Shown here: positions 8,536-17,056 of the stretch, one piece after another
Position numbering within the stretch: the first letter of the stretch is position 1
How the letters are laid out: each line of letters starts with the position of its first letter
Source of the DNA: Clostridiales bacterium
GTDB lineage: Bacteria > Bacillota > Clostridia > Saccharofermentanales > Saccharofermentanaceae
Length of the DNA stretch: 64,000 nt
NCBI GenBank assembly: GCA_017510605.1
Contig: JAFWMQ010000002.1
Coordinates: 1-64,000 of the forward strand
Direction: 5' to 3'
Made by a program: the position numbers and the translations under genes
Notes under the pieces: generated by a model
The model's input: the letters and a program-made list of their open reading frames with translations, nothing else
Database searches by the model: none
What the model was told of the DNA's origin: nothing

Positions 8536-8575
8536 TTCTTAAGTCTTCGACGCTTCTCTTACCCTGAGAAGACAT
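8507..8575 (-). CDS. 22-residue leader ORF overlapping the glgP start
   Basis: ATG 8575 follows GGAGG at ideal spacing and reads 22 codons (MSSQGKRSVEDLRNGYNY, then SKSA) to a TGA inside glgP. The glgP ATG lies within it in another frame. Ribosomes finishing or re-initiating here could set glgP expression. It may instead be a chance ORF next to a ribosome site acting at a distance, but the true glgP ATG lacks its own site. Confidence 0.4.
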   Translation of the reverse strand: MSSQGKRSVEDLRNGYNYSKSA

Positions 8576-8603
8576 CTACTTCCTCCAAAATAATTCACGT
8601 CTG

Positions 8604-8632
8604 ATTTTAACAATAATAGGGGGCATTCGCAA
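8604..8632 (-). promoter_or_regulatory. Sigma-A promoter of glgP
   Basis: On the minus strand: TTGCGA (8627-8632), a 17-bp spacer, then TAAAAT (8604-8609). The position fits a short leader containing the 22-codon ORF. The rest of the 8536-8844 gap is A/T-rich and shows no other gene. Confidence 0.65.
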
Positions 8633-8800
8633 TTTTTTGGGACAAGTTTGTTTTTTTATCCAAAATATGTTCGAAAAGTGTTGTTTCCGCGTGTTTTTCT
8701 GACGAAGCGGAGCACGTAATACTGACATAAAAGACCGAAATTTAACTGATTTTTTACAGATACGACATGCTCGAAAACCGCCCATCAGGTTATGGCTTCT

Positions 8801-8806
8801 TATAAT
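8801..8806 (+). promoter_or_regulatory. Candidate -10 box (TATAAT) for the prepilin peptidase operon
   Basis: A perfect TATAAT lies 38 bases before ATG 8845. No good -35 is seen at the right distance, so an activator or an extended element would be needed. Confidence 0.4.
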
Positions 8807-8844
8807 TGTATTTTTCTGAGCGGTATATTAAACTTCTAATTGTT

Positions 8845-9732
8845 ATGAAAGACGTACTTTTTTATGTTTTCGCTATAGTTACGGGCGTGCTCGCAGGTGC
8901 GCTCATTACATATCTTTTCGGGAGATTTCCCGAAAAGTGGCTGCAGGATTACGGCGTAACGCCGCAAGACCCTGATTACAGGCCTTCTAAGAGGATGAGA
9001 CCTTTCCCGGAAGGTGTCATTGCGTCTGCTTTCTGCGCGGTCTGCTACTGTGTTACGGTCTATTTCTGCAAAGATCAGTACATTAATCTGTTCAAACCCA
9101 TGCATCTGGCGGTAATTCTTCTGGTGATCCCCGTCCTGATGCTGGTCATGATGGCAGATAAGCTCAACAGGATAATCCCTGACCAGTTCTCGCTCTTTAT
9201 TGCCGGATGCGGCATTTTATCCATATTGGCAGATGTTTTTGAAGGTTCGGTCTGGTTCTCACCCGATGCAAAGTGGTATATCCCTATCCTCAATAAGCTC
9301 ATAGCATCTGCTGTCGGAGGCGGAGTTATCTGGCTTATCGGCTTCCTGTCTATCACATTCCTCGGCCGCGAAGGCATGGGAATGGGAGACATGAGGCTTT
9401 TATTCGCAACAGGTCTTATTACGGGATGCTACGGACTGCTGGTCCTTGTTTATATATCCATATTCTCGGCGGTTCTTTTCGCTGTTCCGCTTCTGGTCAG
9501 AAAGATGAAGAGGATCACTGCCGAGAAGAAGAGGATCGACGAAGCGGAAGACCCGCGGGCGGAGAGACTTAAGATCCAACGTGAGAAAGCGGCTATTCAT
9601 TTCGCTGAAGACCCTGATTATATGGCATTCGGACCTTTCCTGGCTTTGGGATGCGCAGTGTTTGCCATTATGGAACCTTTCTTCTTTGAGAAAATGGCAC
9701 AGACGATCATCTTGTTCGGAGTGTACTTCTGA
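8845..9732 (+). CDS. Prepilin peptidase, A24 family
   Basis: About 295 residues from ATG 8845; the TTG at 8806 lies inside the promoter. A polytopic membrane aspartyl protease that cleaves type IV prepilin-like leaders. The two catalytic aspartates are visible: one in ADKLNRIIPDQ, the other in the GxGD-type motif GMGMGDMRLL. There are about seven hydrophobic segments. A basic cytoplasmic loop (RKMKRITAEKKRIDEAEDPR) lies near residue 225. The N-terminal methyltransferase zinc domain of classic PilD is missing, as in shorter Firmicute versions. Its stop overlaps the ATG of the next gene. No pilin genes are in the window. Confidence 0.85.
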   Translation: MKDVLFYVFAIVTGVLAGALITYLFGRFPEKWLQDYGVTPQDPDYRPSKRMRPFPEGVIASAFCAVCYCVTVYFCKDQYINLFKPMHLAVILLVIPVLMLVMMADKLNRIIPDQFSLFIAGCGILSILADVFEGSVWFSPDAKWYIPILNKLIASAVGGGVIWLIGFLSITFLGREGMGMGDMRLLFATGLITGCYGLLVLVYISIFSAVLFAVPLLVRKMKRITAEKKRIDEAEDPRAERLKIQREKAAIHFAEDPDYMAFGPFLALGCAVFAIMEPFFFEKMAQTIILFGVYF

Positions 9733-10742
9733 TGGATTTCCTGAAGTCTGCCGGGGACCGCATCGTCCGGATCTTCAAGTACCCGGATCCTTATAACTGG
9801 GGATATCCCGTATTCTTCGGTTCAGTCGGCTTCGGTATCTCATTTCTGCTTCTGAAGCTTTTGTTCTCAGGCGCATTCCCGTTCTCATCGTCTTCCCTTA
9901 TCGGCTGTTCGGTCATCGTTCTGATAATCATATTATTCTCATTCGTAGTTCCGTCAGCCATGATAGCGGAGAAAGGCGGACTCTACATTACGGGACGTTA
10001 TACCGGAATAGGGGTTCTTATCCTGTCATTTCTTTCCGGAGCGCCCTTGTACCTGTTAAAAGCATCATTCCACAATCTCGGGCTTGCCATATGGCTCAGG
10101 GCCGGCGGCTCGGTGGTTTTCCCGGCGGTCTTTTATCATTTTGACGGAGTTTCCTGGCAGATACTTATTCTCGAGATCCTGATAGACACGGTCATTCCGG
10201 CATTCGGCTTCTGCCTTTTCTTCTTCGGTGCGATCTGGCAGGGATTTAATGAAGATAACAAACGCTGGGCTTTTGTATTTATTCCTCTGCTCTTCGGGCT
10301 TTATTCGTTCAATTTCATTGATATCGGAGCCATCCTGGTCATCGGATGCTGGCTCTGCACCGTAAGAAATCATACGGAGAACATCTACGGCCCGATGCTT
10401 GCCCTGATCGGTTCGCGCCTGACGGGTATCGTGATAGGAAGTATTGTCGGAGAGCTTGATCTTACGAAAGTCCGTGTCTACAGTGACATTCCAACCACCA
10501 TATATTTTTCTTCGATCCCGGCTCTTGTTGTTGCGATCATACTTCTCGCTTTCTTCAGGAAAACGCTTGGAGAATTCCATTTCACATACAGCGCGGATAT
10601 CTACGGAGACGAGAGACAGCCTGATGTAAAGGACGGCAGCAAAGCCGGCGGATTCTTCTCGGGCGTCAATGTTCCCCTGATCTTGGGGATAATAATATGC
10701 ATCGTTTTGTGGATTGTATTGTTTAAGGGTATTAGAATATAA
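9732..10742 (+). CDS. Polytopic membrane protein of unknown function
   Basis: 336 residues with roughly eight hydrophobic helices (starting about 28, 58, 90, 120, 150, 195, 230 and 265, and one at the C-terminus). The ATG overlaps the TGA of the prepilin peptidase gene, so the two are translationally coupled and probably work in one process. A soluble loop near 285-310 (GDERQPDVKDGSK) precedes the last helix. I do not recognise the family: the EExxxR and HxxxD motifs of CPBP proteases are absent. Confidence 0.7.
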   Translation: MDFLKSAGDRIVRIFKYPDPYNWGYPVFFGSVGFGISFLLLKLLFSGAFPFSSSSLIGCSVIVLIIILFSFVVPSAMIAEKGGLYITGRYTGIGVLILSFLSGAPLYLLKASFHNLGLAIWLRAGGSVVFPAVFYHFDGVSWQILILEILIDTVIPAFGFCLFFFGAIWQGFNEDNKRWAFVFIPLLFGLYSFNFIDIGAILVIGCWLCTVRNHTENIYGPMLALIGSRLTGIVIGSIVGELDLTKVRVYSDIPTTIYFSSIPALVVAIILLAFFRKTLGEFHFTYSADIYGDERQPDVKDGSKAGGFFSGVNVPLILGIIICIVLWIVLFKGIRI

Positions 10743-10810
10743 ATGTATGTACTTGCAGGATGCATTTGGGGATGATCCCGGTAAGGAAGAATTGAAAAGA
10801 GAAACTGATA

Positions 10811-12145
10811 ATGGAAAAGAAGGATAGAAGTCTTAGTGACTTAGAAAGATATAATCGCGACCGTGCTTCGGTCATGTCGATGCTCAAATTTATCCTGATG
10901 GTTGTGATAATTGTCGCATGTGCATATGTCGGCAAGATCATAGCAGTCATCCTCGTGCCTTTCCTGATCGGTTTTATAATGGCAAAGACTTCCGACCTGA
11001 TTGCAAAACCCTTATCCAGGCGTTTCGACCAGGATCCGAAAAAGATAAAGGCCGGCAGAAGAAAGTCCACCCACACCAAGACCGCGCTCGTCATTTACGT
11101 CATACTCATCATCTTCGTATGCATCATGATAATCCTGACCTGTATCGGTCTGGTCTATCAGGCGAACAGCCTCCTTGTCTCTCTAGCCGAGGCCTCGAAA
11201 ACATTTAAGCCCGCCGAACTGATCAACACCCAGCTGCTTGACCGCTTCAGCGTCGAGAACGGCGGATTCCTCACTGAGGAAATGGTGCTCTCACTTAAAG
11301 AAAACGTTGCCAATATGGGCCAGACGGTCGTTAAGAGCATCCCCCAGGTCATCAGCTCGACCCTTGCCGCCGTATGGAAACTCGTCGGCAATCTCCCTTA
11401 CGGCATATTCTTTGTCATCAGCATTATCCTCAGCGGTTTCTACTTCATTAATGACGGCCCGAGCGTACTGAAGCTGTTCGTTAAGAACACGCCGAGCCGC
11501 AAGTTCAGAAACCGTGTATTTACGCTCCTTAACAACTTGTCGTTAATGGTCTTCCGCGTGCTCGGAGGCTATCTTGTACTCTTTCTCATCACCGCAGCCG
11601 AATCGTTTATCGTATTCTGGCTTGGCGGTCTTCATGAATACGCGATAATCCTGTCGATCATCACCGCGCTTATCGACTTCCTGCCGGTTCTCGGTGTCAG
11701 CGCTACTATGATCCCGATGATGATATTCCAGATTGCCCACGGCGAGTATGTCTCTGCCGGGGTTCTCTTAGGCGGTCTTATCGTCATGTCGGTAATCCGC
11801 AGGTTTGTTGAGCCCGCGGTCCTCGGCAAATCCCTGAAGATGCATCCGCTCATCACGCTCATTGCCATGGCAGCCGGTGTCTATATCTGGGGCGCTCCCG
11901 GATTCCTGTTAGGTCCTGTCCTTGCGATCATCATTATTCAGATAATCAAGATCTTCGATATCGACAAGAAGGCCGGCCTTTATTTCTCAGGAGTCCTGGA
12001 CAGGCTGATGGGTGACAGGAAAGTTGAGGATTGGAGTGTACCGGACGGAGAAGAAGCAGCTTCGTCTGATAACGTGGCCGGTGAGTCCGGGAAGGATGAA
12101 AAAGGTTCTGAAGAATCCTCTGCAAAGAAGGTGCGCAAGCATTGA
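10811..12145 (+). CDS. AI-2E/PerM-family membrane transporter
   Basis: 444 residues. The N-terminus has a short charged segment, then paired helices (MLKFILMVVIIVACAYVGKII and AVILVPFLIGFIMA), a helical extracytoplasmic region (~110-190), and a C-terminal hydrophobic half with the family features LIDFLPVLGVSATMIPM and EPAVLGKSLKMHPL. Family members export small molecules or act as Na+/H+ antiporters; the substrate here cannot be told. The C-terminal ~45 residues are acidic and probably disordered. It follows the previous gene by 68 bp and overlaps the next by 4. Confidence 0.88.
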   Translation: MEKKDRSLSDLERYNRDRASVMSMLKFILMVVIIVACAYVGKIIAVILVPFLIGFIMAKTSDLIAKPLSRRFDQDPKKIKAGRRKSTHTKTALVIYVILIIFVCIMIILTCIGLVYQANSLLVSLAEASKTFKPAELINTQLLDRFSVENGGFLTEEMVLSLKENVANMGQTVVKSIPQVISSTLAAVWKLVGNLPYGIFFVISIILSGFYFINDGPSVLKLFVKNTPSRKFRNRVFTLLNNLSLMVFRVLGGYLVLFLITAAESFIVFWLGGLHEYAIILSIITALIDFLPVLGVSATMIPMMIFQIAHGEYVSAGVLLGGLIVMSVIRRFVEPAVLGKSLKMHPLITLIAMAAGVYIWGAPGFLLGPVLAIIIIQIIKIFDIDKKAGLYFSGVLDRLMGDRKVEDWSVPDGEEAASSDNVAGESGKDEKGSEESSAKKVRKH

Positions 12146-12666
12146 ACGATCCTAAACAAATAGATTTTTATTTACGCAACAAGAGGAAATTTGTCGCCCT
12201 GAGCATCGTCTCAGGCGTTTTACTGGCTGTTTTCTTTATGATGGCGGTCGTGTTCTATATTCTGAACCAAAACCAGCGCCTCTCATACACTTCCGTGAAG
12301 GTTGATGTTGTCAGCGTTCACAGCAGGACGCCGCTGTCCAAGACTGACAGTGACAAAGTGGTCGTCACTTACAACGGGCAGACATACGAGGTGAACCATC
12401 TCCGGACCGATGAAGTGGCCAAATATCAGTCCCACATGATCATGAACACTCCTGCGGATGCCTACTTGGCAAACGGGAAACTCTATTCGAACGTTGACGG
12501 TGTCAGAAGCGGCACTGTGATCGGCACTGTCTACTTCGTATTCCTTTTTGGCACGATGGGTCTGATCTTTACCACCGCTGTCCTCATAGGCTGCGTCGTT
12601 GAGGCAAAGAAAAGGGAGAAGGGAATCTACCCTAAAAAATACGTAGATAAGCACGGCCCGTTCTGA
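12142..12666 (+). CDS. Small membrane protein with two flanking helices (DUF3592-like)
   Basis: 174 residues from a TTG start that overlaps the stop of the transporter gene (TTGA), so translation is coupled. The hydrophobic helix at ~17-42 and another at ~125-150 flank an extracytoplasmic beta-rich domain containing VVVTYNGQTYEV and a YSNVDG turn. This resembles DUF3592-type proteins, but identity is weak. The C-terminus is basic and cytoplasmic. It is the last gene of the 8845-12666 operon; a shared hairpin follows at 12725-12749. Confidence 0.6.
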   Translation: MNDPKQIDFYLRNKRKFVALSIVSGVLLAVFFMMAVVFYILNQNQRLSYTSVKVDVVSVHSRTPLSKTDSDKVVVTYNGQTYEVNHLRTDEVAKYQSHMIMNTPADAYLANGKLYSNVDGVRSGTVIGTVYFVFLFGTMGLIFTTAVLIGCVVEAKKREKGIYPKKYVDKHGPF

Positions 12667-12724
12667 CGGCAAACCGGGTCTCTTTTCAGCGCTAGGGAGA
12701 TTCAGTTTCAGCCAAGCCAAGAAA

Positions 12725-12749
12725 AAGGGCTTCTCAGCGGGAAGCCCTT
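12725..12749. terminator. Bidirectional terminator between convergent genes
   Basis: AAGGGCTTC (12725-12733) pairs with GAAGCCCTT (12741-12749), with A-rich sequence before and T-rich sequence after. It sits between the stops of the plus-strand membrane operon and the minus-strand xylosidase. Confidence 0.8.
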
Positions 12750-12771
12750 AATACTTTATTTCCGCAATCTA

Positions 12772-14760
12772 TTACAGCACAACGTTCTTATCCTTGAGAT
12801 CGAGTGATGCGAACGGGCCGGGGATGATCGAGGAGCGCTTTTCGCCGAAGTAATCGGTATCAAAAATTATGTCGCTCCCGTCACGGTCCTCGAACCTCTG
12901 CTGGGGCTCGAAAGCCTTGCCGAGAACGTCTGTGGTGACGAGGGAAGACGTGAAGCTGCCGATAACATCAGCGAGGTTCGTGTCGAGATAGACCTTGTCG
13001 CCGTCTTCTTTCACATCAACATAAACCTTAGTCGTGTCATCCATGAGGTAGTTCGTCTCCTTGCAGAAACGGAGGGCACCGCCGAGATATGCGTTACCTT
13101 CGATCCAGACAGGGAGATGATCGAAATGCGCCTTTGCGATCTTCATCATGTCAGGTGTGTCGCTGTCCAGATCGAATCTCTTGATCCAGTCCTCGTAGAG
13201 CGGATAGTGGTCCCAGACGTGCGTGCCGACGACGCGCTCTTCTTCCCAGATCTCGCCGTCATCAAAACGTGAGATCAGCGACTCCTTCGGGTGCTTCTGG
13301 AAGAAGATGTTGTTATAGAATCTGTCGTCGCCGTGGAGGATCGTCATGAAGCCCATGACCTCGGTCCTGTGCGGCATGTGGTAAGGCGTGTAGCGCCAGT
13401 CGGTGCCTGCGCCGACGGATGTGAATGCGCCGCAGATCAGGTTGTGGACCATGGCAACGCCCTGGGTAGCGATACGGAGTGTCGCATCGGAGAGGAGGAT
13501 GTTGTTATCGATGAGCGTCGGTCCGTGACCTACTTCGACAAAGATGTCCTCGCTGCCCATGCCGCCCTTGAGAGGTGCTGCAAAGTCAGGTCTCTGGTTA
13601 TCGTGCAGAAGGTTCTGCGTGATCCTTGTGCCCTGGGCTTCCCAGTCTGTCCAAATGCCCATTACACAGTGGTGGATGTGATTGCGTCTCATGAGGACGT
13701 CGATAGCCGCATGAAGCTTGATGCCGGCGACTTCCGCGCCGCCCAACTCCATCATGTTGTTGATGTGATGAATGTGGTTATCCTCGATCGTGCTGAACAC
13801 GGCGCCCATTCTTCCGATGATGCCGCCCTGTTCGCAGTGGTGGATATTATTGCGTCTGATGATGTGGCTGCCGATGTTCTCTTTGAGCCAGCCGTGATAC
13901 TGTCCTCTGCAGACCGCGTCGCGCTCCATCTGCGTCGGGCTCTTGAGATGCTCGTATGTGAAGTAGTGGTTGTTCTCGGGATCCAAATATTTGCCGAGGC
14001 CGATTCCGGAACACTTTGAGAAATAAACTTCGCAGTCTTCGATGATCCAGCCCTTTGACCAGTGAGGTCCGATCATGCCTTCCTGCCATGCTGCAGGAGG
14101 TGCCCAGTTCGTAGCTGCCTTGCAGATCTTAAAGCCCCTTACGGTGATGTAATTTCTGCCGGTCTGCTCGGGGAAGAAGCACATTCTTCTGGCATTGATC
14201 TCTGTCATCTCGATGTTAGGATCGAGTCCTCCGAAATTCGCATAGATAACGGTCTTATCGCCGTCCTGCTCCGCGAACCACTTGTACCTGGATTCTTCGG
14301 GAACCCATGAACACTTGTAAATCTCGGATTTCTTGACCTCTTCGATCGAAGCAGCCTCGTAGAGCCTTCTGTCGTTGATGTAAACGCAGCCGACATGTCT
14401 GTTCTTGCCGGCGAAATACCAGTCGCCGTAGCAGAAAGTCGTGTAAGGATTATAGTCTTCGGCAAAAAGATTGTTGTCGACCTTTGCAACCCAGACGTCA
14501 CCGTCGTACTGTTCCCAGTTTTTGATCTGCTCTGCGCCCGAGATCGTTGCGCCCAACGGCTCGTCGCTCACATATGTGATGCGCGCGTCTTCTGTTCCGC
14601 CGTTAACGGGTGAAACGTACTCTCTGTACAATCCCGGAGCAACGTGGACCGTGTCGCCGGGCTGCGCGATTTTCGCCGCTTCAGAGATCGTTCTGAACGG
14701 ATTGCCTTGTGTTCCGTCGCCTAAGTCGTTAAGGGCTTTGATGTCTACATAAATGTCCAT
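12772..14760 (-). CDS. GH120 family beta-xylosidase
   Basis: 662 residues. It hydrolyses xylo-oligosaccharides to xylose. It has no signal peptide, so it acts inside the cell on imported oligomers. The sequence follows the Thermoanaerobacterium XylC enzyme, as I recall it, along its length: a parallel beta-helix starting with GNPFRTISEAAKIAQPGDT, an inserted sandwich domain (~70-200), and KGWIIEDCEV and AGIKLHAAIDV. The catalytic pair corresponds to the aspartate of WTDWEAQGTRI and the glutamate of IFVEVGHGP. An extra ~16-residue insertion (AAPLKGGMG region) separates them compared with XylC. Monocistronic with its own promoter. No xylose transporter or regulator is adjacent. Confidence 0.85.
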   Translation of the reverse strand: MDIYVDIKALNDLGDGTQGNPFRTISEAAKIAQPGDTVHVAPGLYREYVSPVNGGTEDARITYVSDEPLGATISGAEQIKNWEQYDGDVWVAKVDNNLFAEDYNPYTTFCYGDWYFAGKNRHVGCVYINDRRLYEAASIEEVKKSEIYKCSWVPEESRYKWFAEQDGDKTVIYANFGGLDPNIEMTEINARRMCFFPEQTGRNYITVRGFKICKAATNWAPPAAWQEGMIGPHWSKGWIIEDCEVYFSKCSGIGLGKYLDPENNHYFTYEHLKSPTQMERDAVCRGQYHGWLKENIGSHIIRRNNIHHCEQGGIIGRMGAVFSTIEDNHIHHINNMMELGGAEVAGIKLHAAIDVLMRRNHIHHCVMGIWTDWEAQGTRITQNLLHDNQRPDFAAPLKGGMGSEDIFVEVGHGPTLIDNNILLSDATLRIATQGVAMVHNLICGAFTSVGAGTDWRYTPYHMPHRTEVMGFMTILHGDDRFYNNIFFQKHPKESLISRFDDGEIWEEERVVGTHVWDHYPLYEDWIKRFDLDSDTPDMMKIAKAHFDHLPVWIEGNAYLGGALRFCKETNYLMDDTTKVYVDVKEDGDKVYLDTNLADVIGSFTSSLVTTDVLGKAFEPQQRFEDRDGSDIIFDTDYFGEKRSSIIPGPFASLDLKDKNVVL

Positions 14761-14800
14761 AGCAGTACCTCTTTTCGCGGGAAATTTTGAATATGAATTT

Positions 14801-14829
14801 AATATAACAACACGAAATGTTTATGTATA
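14801..14829 (-). promoter_or_regulatory. Sigma-A promoter of the beta-xylosidase gene
   Basis: On the minus strand: TATACA (14824-14829), 17-bp spacer, TATATT (14801-14806), about 40 bases before the ATG. Confidence 0.5.
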
Positions 14830-14905
14830 TAAAAAAACAAATATAAGTGTTCTCTTTCTTTCCGGGGCTTTCAGAAAATAGTTTTTGAATATTTGCAAAA
14901 GGCGG

Positions 14906-14934
14906 TTGACATCATTTGTGGGCGGTGTTATAGT
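14906..14934 (+). promoter_or_regulatory. Near-consensus sigma-A promoter of the padR operon
   Basis: TTGACA (14906-14911), exactly 17 bp, then TATAGT (14929-14934). The tandem dyad repeats at 14940-14998 begin at the expected transcription start, so a repressor bound there would block initiation or clearance. Confidence 0.85.
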
Positions 14935-14939
14935 TACCA

Positions 14940-14998
14940 CGACAGACGTAGTACGACAGTCATAGCAACGGCAGCCGTAGCAACGACAGTCGTAATAA
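14940..14998 (+). repeat. Four tandem ~15-bp dyad repeats, candidate PadR operator
   Basis: Units start at 14940, 14954, 14969 and 14984. They follow CGACAGTCGTAGCAA with variants. Three of the four keep the C-G core dyad; the third unit reads CGGCAGCCG, changing both arms together. The array lies between the -10 box and the padR ribosome site, the usual place for autoregulation by PadR proteins. Confidence 0.7.
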
Positions 14999-15015
14999 GT
15001 GGAAGGAGATAGATT

Positions 15016-15363
15016 ATGGCAGAGATCAGCAGCGATGTCATTAGAGGCTATAACGACATAATAATCCTGTATTTGCTTCTTAATGACCCGTCTTACGGAT
15101 ACGAGATCTCAAAGCAGATCCGGCTGATGTCCGAAGACAAGTACATCATCAAAGAGACAACGCTCTACTCGGCATTCACAAGAATGGAGAAGAACGGATT
15201 CATCGAATCGTTCGTCGATGAAGATCTCGCAGGCGGAAAGAAGAGAACATACTACCGAATTACACAGGCCGGCAAGGAGCATTACCGCGCAAAGTGTGAG
15301 GAGTGGACGCTCACGAAGGAAGTTATAGAAAAGTTTATTGCAGATGAGGGGAGACTCGTATGA
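15016..15363 (+). CDS. PadR-family transcriptional regulator
   Basis: 115 residues, the short PadR class. Winged-helix DNA-binding protein, usually a dimeric repressor. The helix-turn-helix region contains LLLNDPSYGYEISKQI and the wing has AGGKKRTYYRITQAG, both typical. A strong GGAAGGAG ribosome site precedes the ATG. The stop overlaps the ATG of the next gene (ATGA), the standard pairing of PadR with a HAAS/DUF1700-type membrane protein. It probably represses its own operon through the repeats at 14940-14998. Confidence 0.93.
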   Translation: MAEISSDVIRGYNDIIILYLLLNDPSYGYEISKQIRLMSEDKYIIKETTLYSAFTRMEKNGFIESFVDEDLAGGKKRTYYRITQAGKEHYRAKCEEWTLTKEVIEKFIADEGRLV

Positions 15364-17009
15364 ACACTATAAGAAACTATTTGGACAATATGTTCCGTAA
15401 TCTTCCGAATACGGAAGAGGTAAGAAGAGCCAAGGCTGAACTGCTCCAGATGATGGAAGACAAATATGAAGAGTTGATAGCTGAAGGCAAGAGTGAGAAT
15501 GAGGCAGTCGGAATCGTAATCTCAGAATTCGGAAACCTTGATGAACTCGCTGAATCGCTCGGAATATCGGAAGCAGTTACTGAGAATCCCGACGAAGCAA
15601 AGCCGATGCTTTCCATGGACAGAGTCAAGGACTATCTCGCAATGATGAGCAAGAATTCGATCTATGTTCCTTTGGGAATCGCTCTCTGCATCTTCAGTGT
15701 GGCATTCAACATCATCGCAGATGCGATCCCGGGACTGAACCTCTCGGCTTTGGGCGTAAGTTCAATGTTCCTGGCAATCGGCGGCGCTGTTATCCTGTTT
15801 GTATTATCGGGCATGAAAAAGAAGGAATTTGCTGAAGTTAAGCGCAAGGAATGCTCACTCAGCATTGAAGGTGCCGAATATGTCAGAGCAGAGCGGAAAA
15901 GCTTCAAGTCCAGCTACGGACTTATGTCTTCATTCGGTATCGGCCTCTGCATCCTGAGCATCATTAACCCGATCATTTTCGGAAGCATTCCTTATATCGA
16001 TGATGATTTCGGTGCGATCATGTTCTTCCTTTTCATCGCGGCAGGTGTATTCCTTATCACATCATCCAACATCAGGATGAACGGTTATGACAGGATCCTT
16101 GAGCTTAATGAGGCAGGCAGGATGAGCGAGGAATTCGTTCCGAAGTCAGACCGTAAAGTTAATAAGCTGCCCATCATTATCTGTGCGGTTGTAGCGATCT
16201 CCATCGCCCTCATCGTCGGCGGAATCAGCGCTACAAAGGCTATTTACAGAGGCATCACGGATATCGCAGGAATCTCGATCTCAACTGATGATTTCATTGA
16301 GACAATGGAAACTAAATATGAGTTAACGGAGGGAGAAGATATGAAAGGCGAGATCAGTTCGATTAAGCTTGACCTCAAGGCTTGCTCTGTAAATTTTGAA
16401 GTCGAGGAAGGCAGCGGTCTGATCGGCGTAGAATACACAGGCGATAAGAAGCTTAAGCCGGATATCACGTTCGAGAACGGCAAACTCGTTGCTACACAGA
16501 AGGGCAGCAATTCCTACAGACTTAACGGATTCAATGCTCCGAGACTCACGATCACGATCGGAACAGATGTTGACATCAGCAATCTTGAGATGAAGATAAA
16601 AGCCGGTGACATTAACATGGAGGATGTAAAAGGCGATTATTTATTCGGAGATTTTGATGCAGGAAATATCAATATAGACAACTGCACATTCCGCAAGGCT
16701 GACCTTGATGCTGATGCAGGAAACATTGAGATCGACAATTCCGATATCAAGGTTTTGAAGATCAATACCGATGCGGGTAATATCGAGATCTCGGAATCCT
16801 CTTTTGATGACGTTGAGGTCAATACAGACTTCGGTAACGTTGAGATCCACGGTGTTGAAGATATCGATTCATATTCTATAGACTGCAAAGTTGACGCAGG
16901 AATCGTCCAGGTCGGCAATGCTTCTCTGGGAAGAAAATACAATTCAAATGGCAGCGGCACAGGCTCCATCAAGGTCAGTGTTGACGCAGGAAATATCGAG
17001 ATAGATTAA
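15360..17009 (+). CDS. HAAS-domain membrane protein with DUF4097 beta-helix domain
   Basis: 549 residues. Residues 1-75 form a helical HAAS/DUF1700 signature (ELLQMMEDKYEELIAEG and GNLDELAESL). Five hydrophobic helices follow (~98-118, 122-145, 185-205, 212-232, 270-292). The C-terminal ~240 residues are a repetitive DUF4097 beta-solenoid with repeated DAGNIEI/DNS strands, predicted outside the membrane. Proteins of this kind sit with PadR regulators and are linked to envelope stress sensing, but the ligand is unknown. Starts within the padR stop. Confidence 0.85.
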   Translation: MNTIRNYLDNMFRNLPNTEEVRRAKAELLQMMEDKYEELIAEGKSENEAVGIVISEFGNLDELAESLGISEAVTENPDEAKPMLSMDRVKDYLAMMSKNSIYVPLGIALCIFSVAFNIIADAIPGLNLSALGVSSMFLAIGGAVILFVLSGMKKKEFAEVKRKECSLSIEGAEYVRAERKSFKSSYGLMSSFGIGLCILSIINPIIFGSIPYIDDDFGAIMFFLFIAAGVFLITSSNIRMNGYDRILELNEAGRMSEEFVPKSDRKVNKLPIIICAVVAISIALIVGGISATKAIYRGITDIAGISISTDDFIETMETKYELTEGEDMKGEISSIKLDLKACSVNFEVEEGSGLIGVEYTGDKKLKPDITFENGKLVATQKGSNSYRLNGFNAPRLTITIGTDVDISNLEMKIKAGDINMEDVKGDYLFGDFDAGNINIDNCTFRKADLDADAGNIEIDNSDIKVLKINTDAGNIEISESSFDDVEVNTDFGNVEIHGVEDIDSYSIDCKVDAGIVQVGNASLGRKYNSNGSGTGSIKVSVDAGNIEID

Positions 17010-17056
17010 GACACTAGTCTAATGGCCAAGGTATATCTGGAAGGAGGCTAAAAAAG

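Noticed and set aside
8576..8785. A 69-codon minus-strand frame upstream of glgP
   Set aside because: It covers the glgP promoter, is Lys/Arg-rich from A/T-rich DNA, and has no homologous features.
13291..14019. A 242-codon plus-strand frame opposite the xylosidase
   Set aside because: Antisense shadow of a well-supported GH120 gene, with no ribosome site or recognisable domain.
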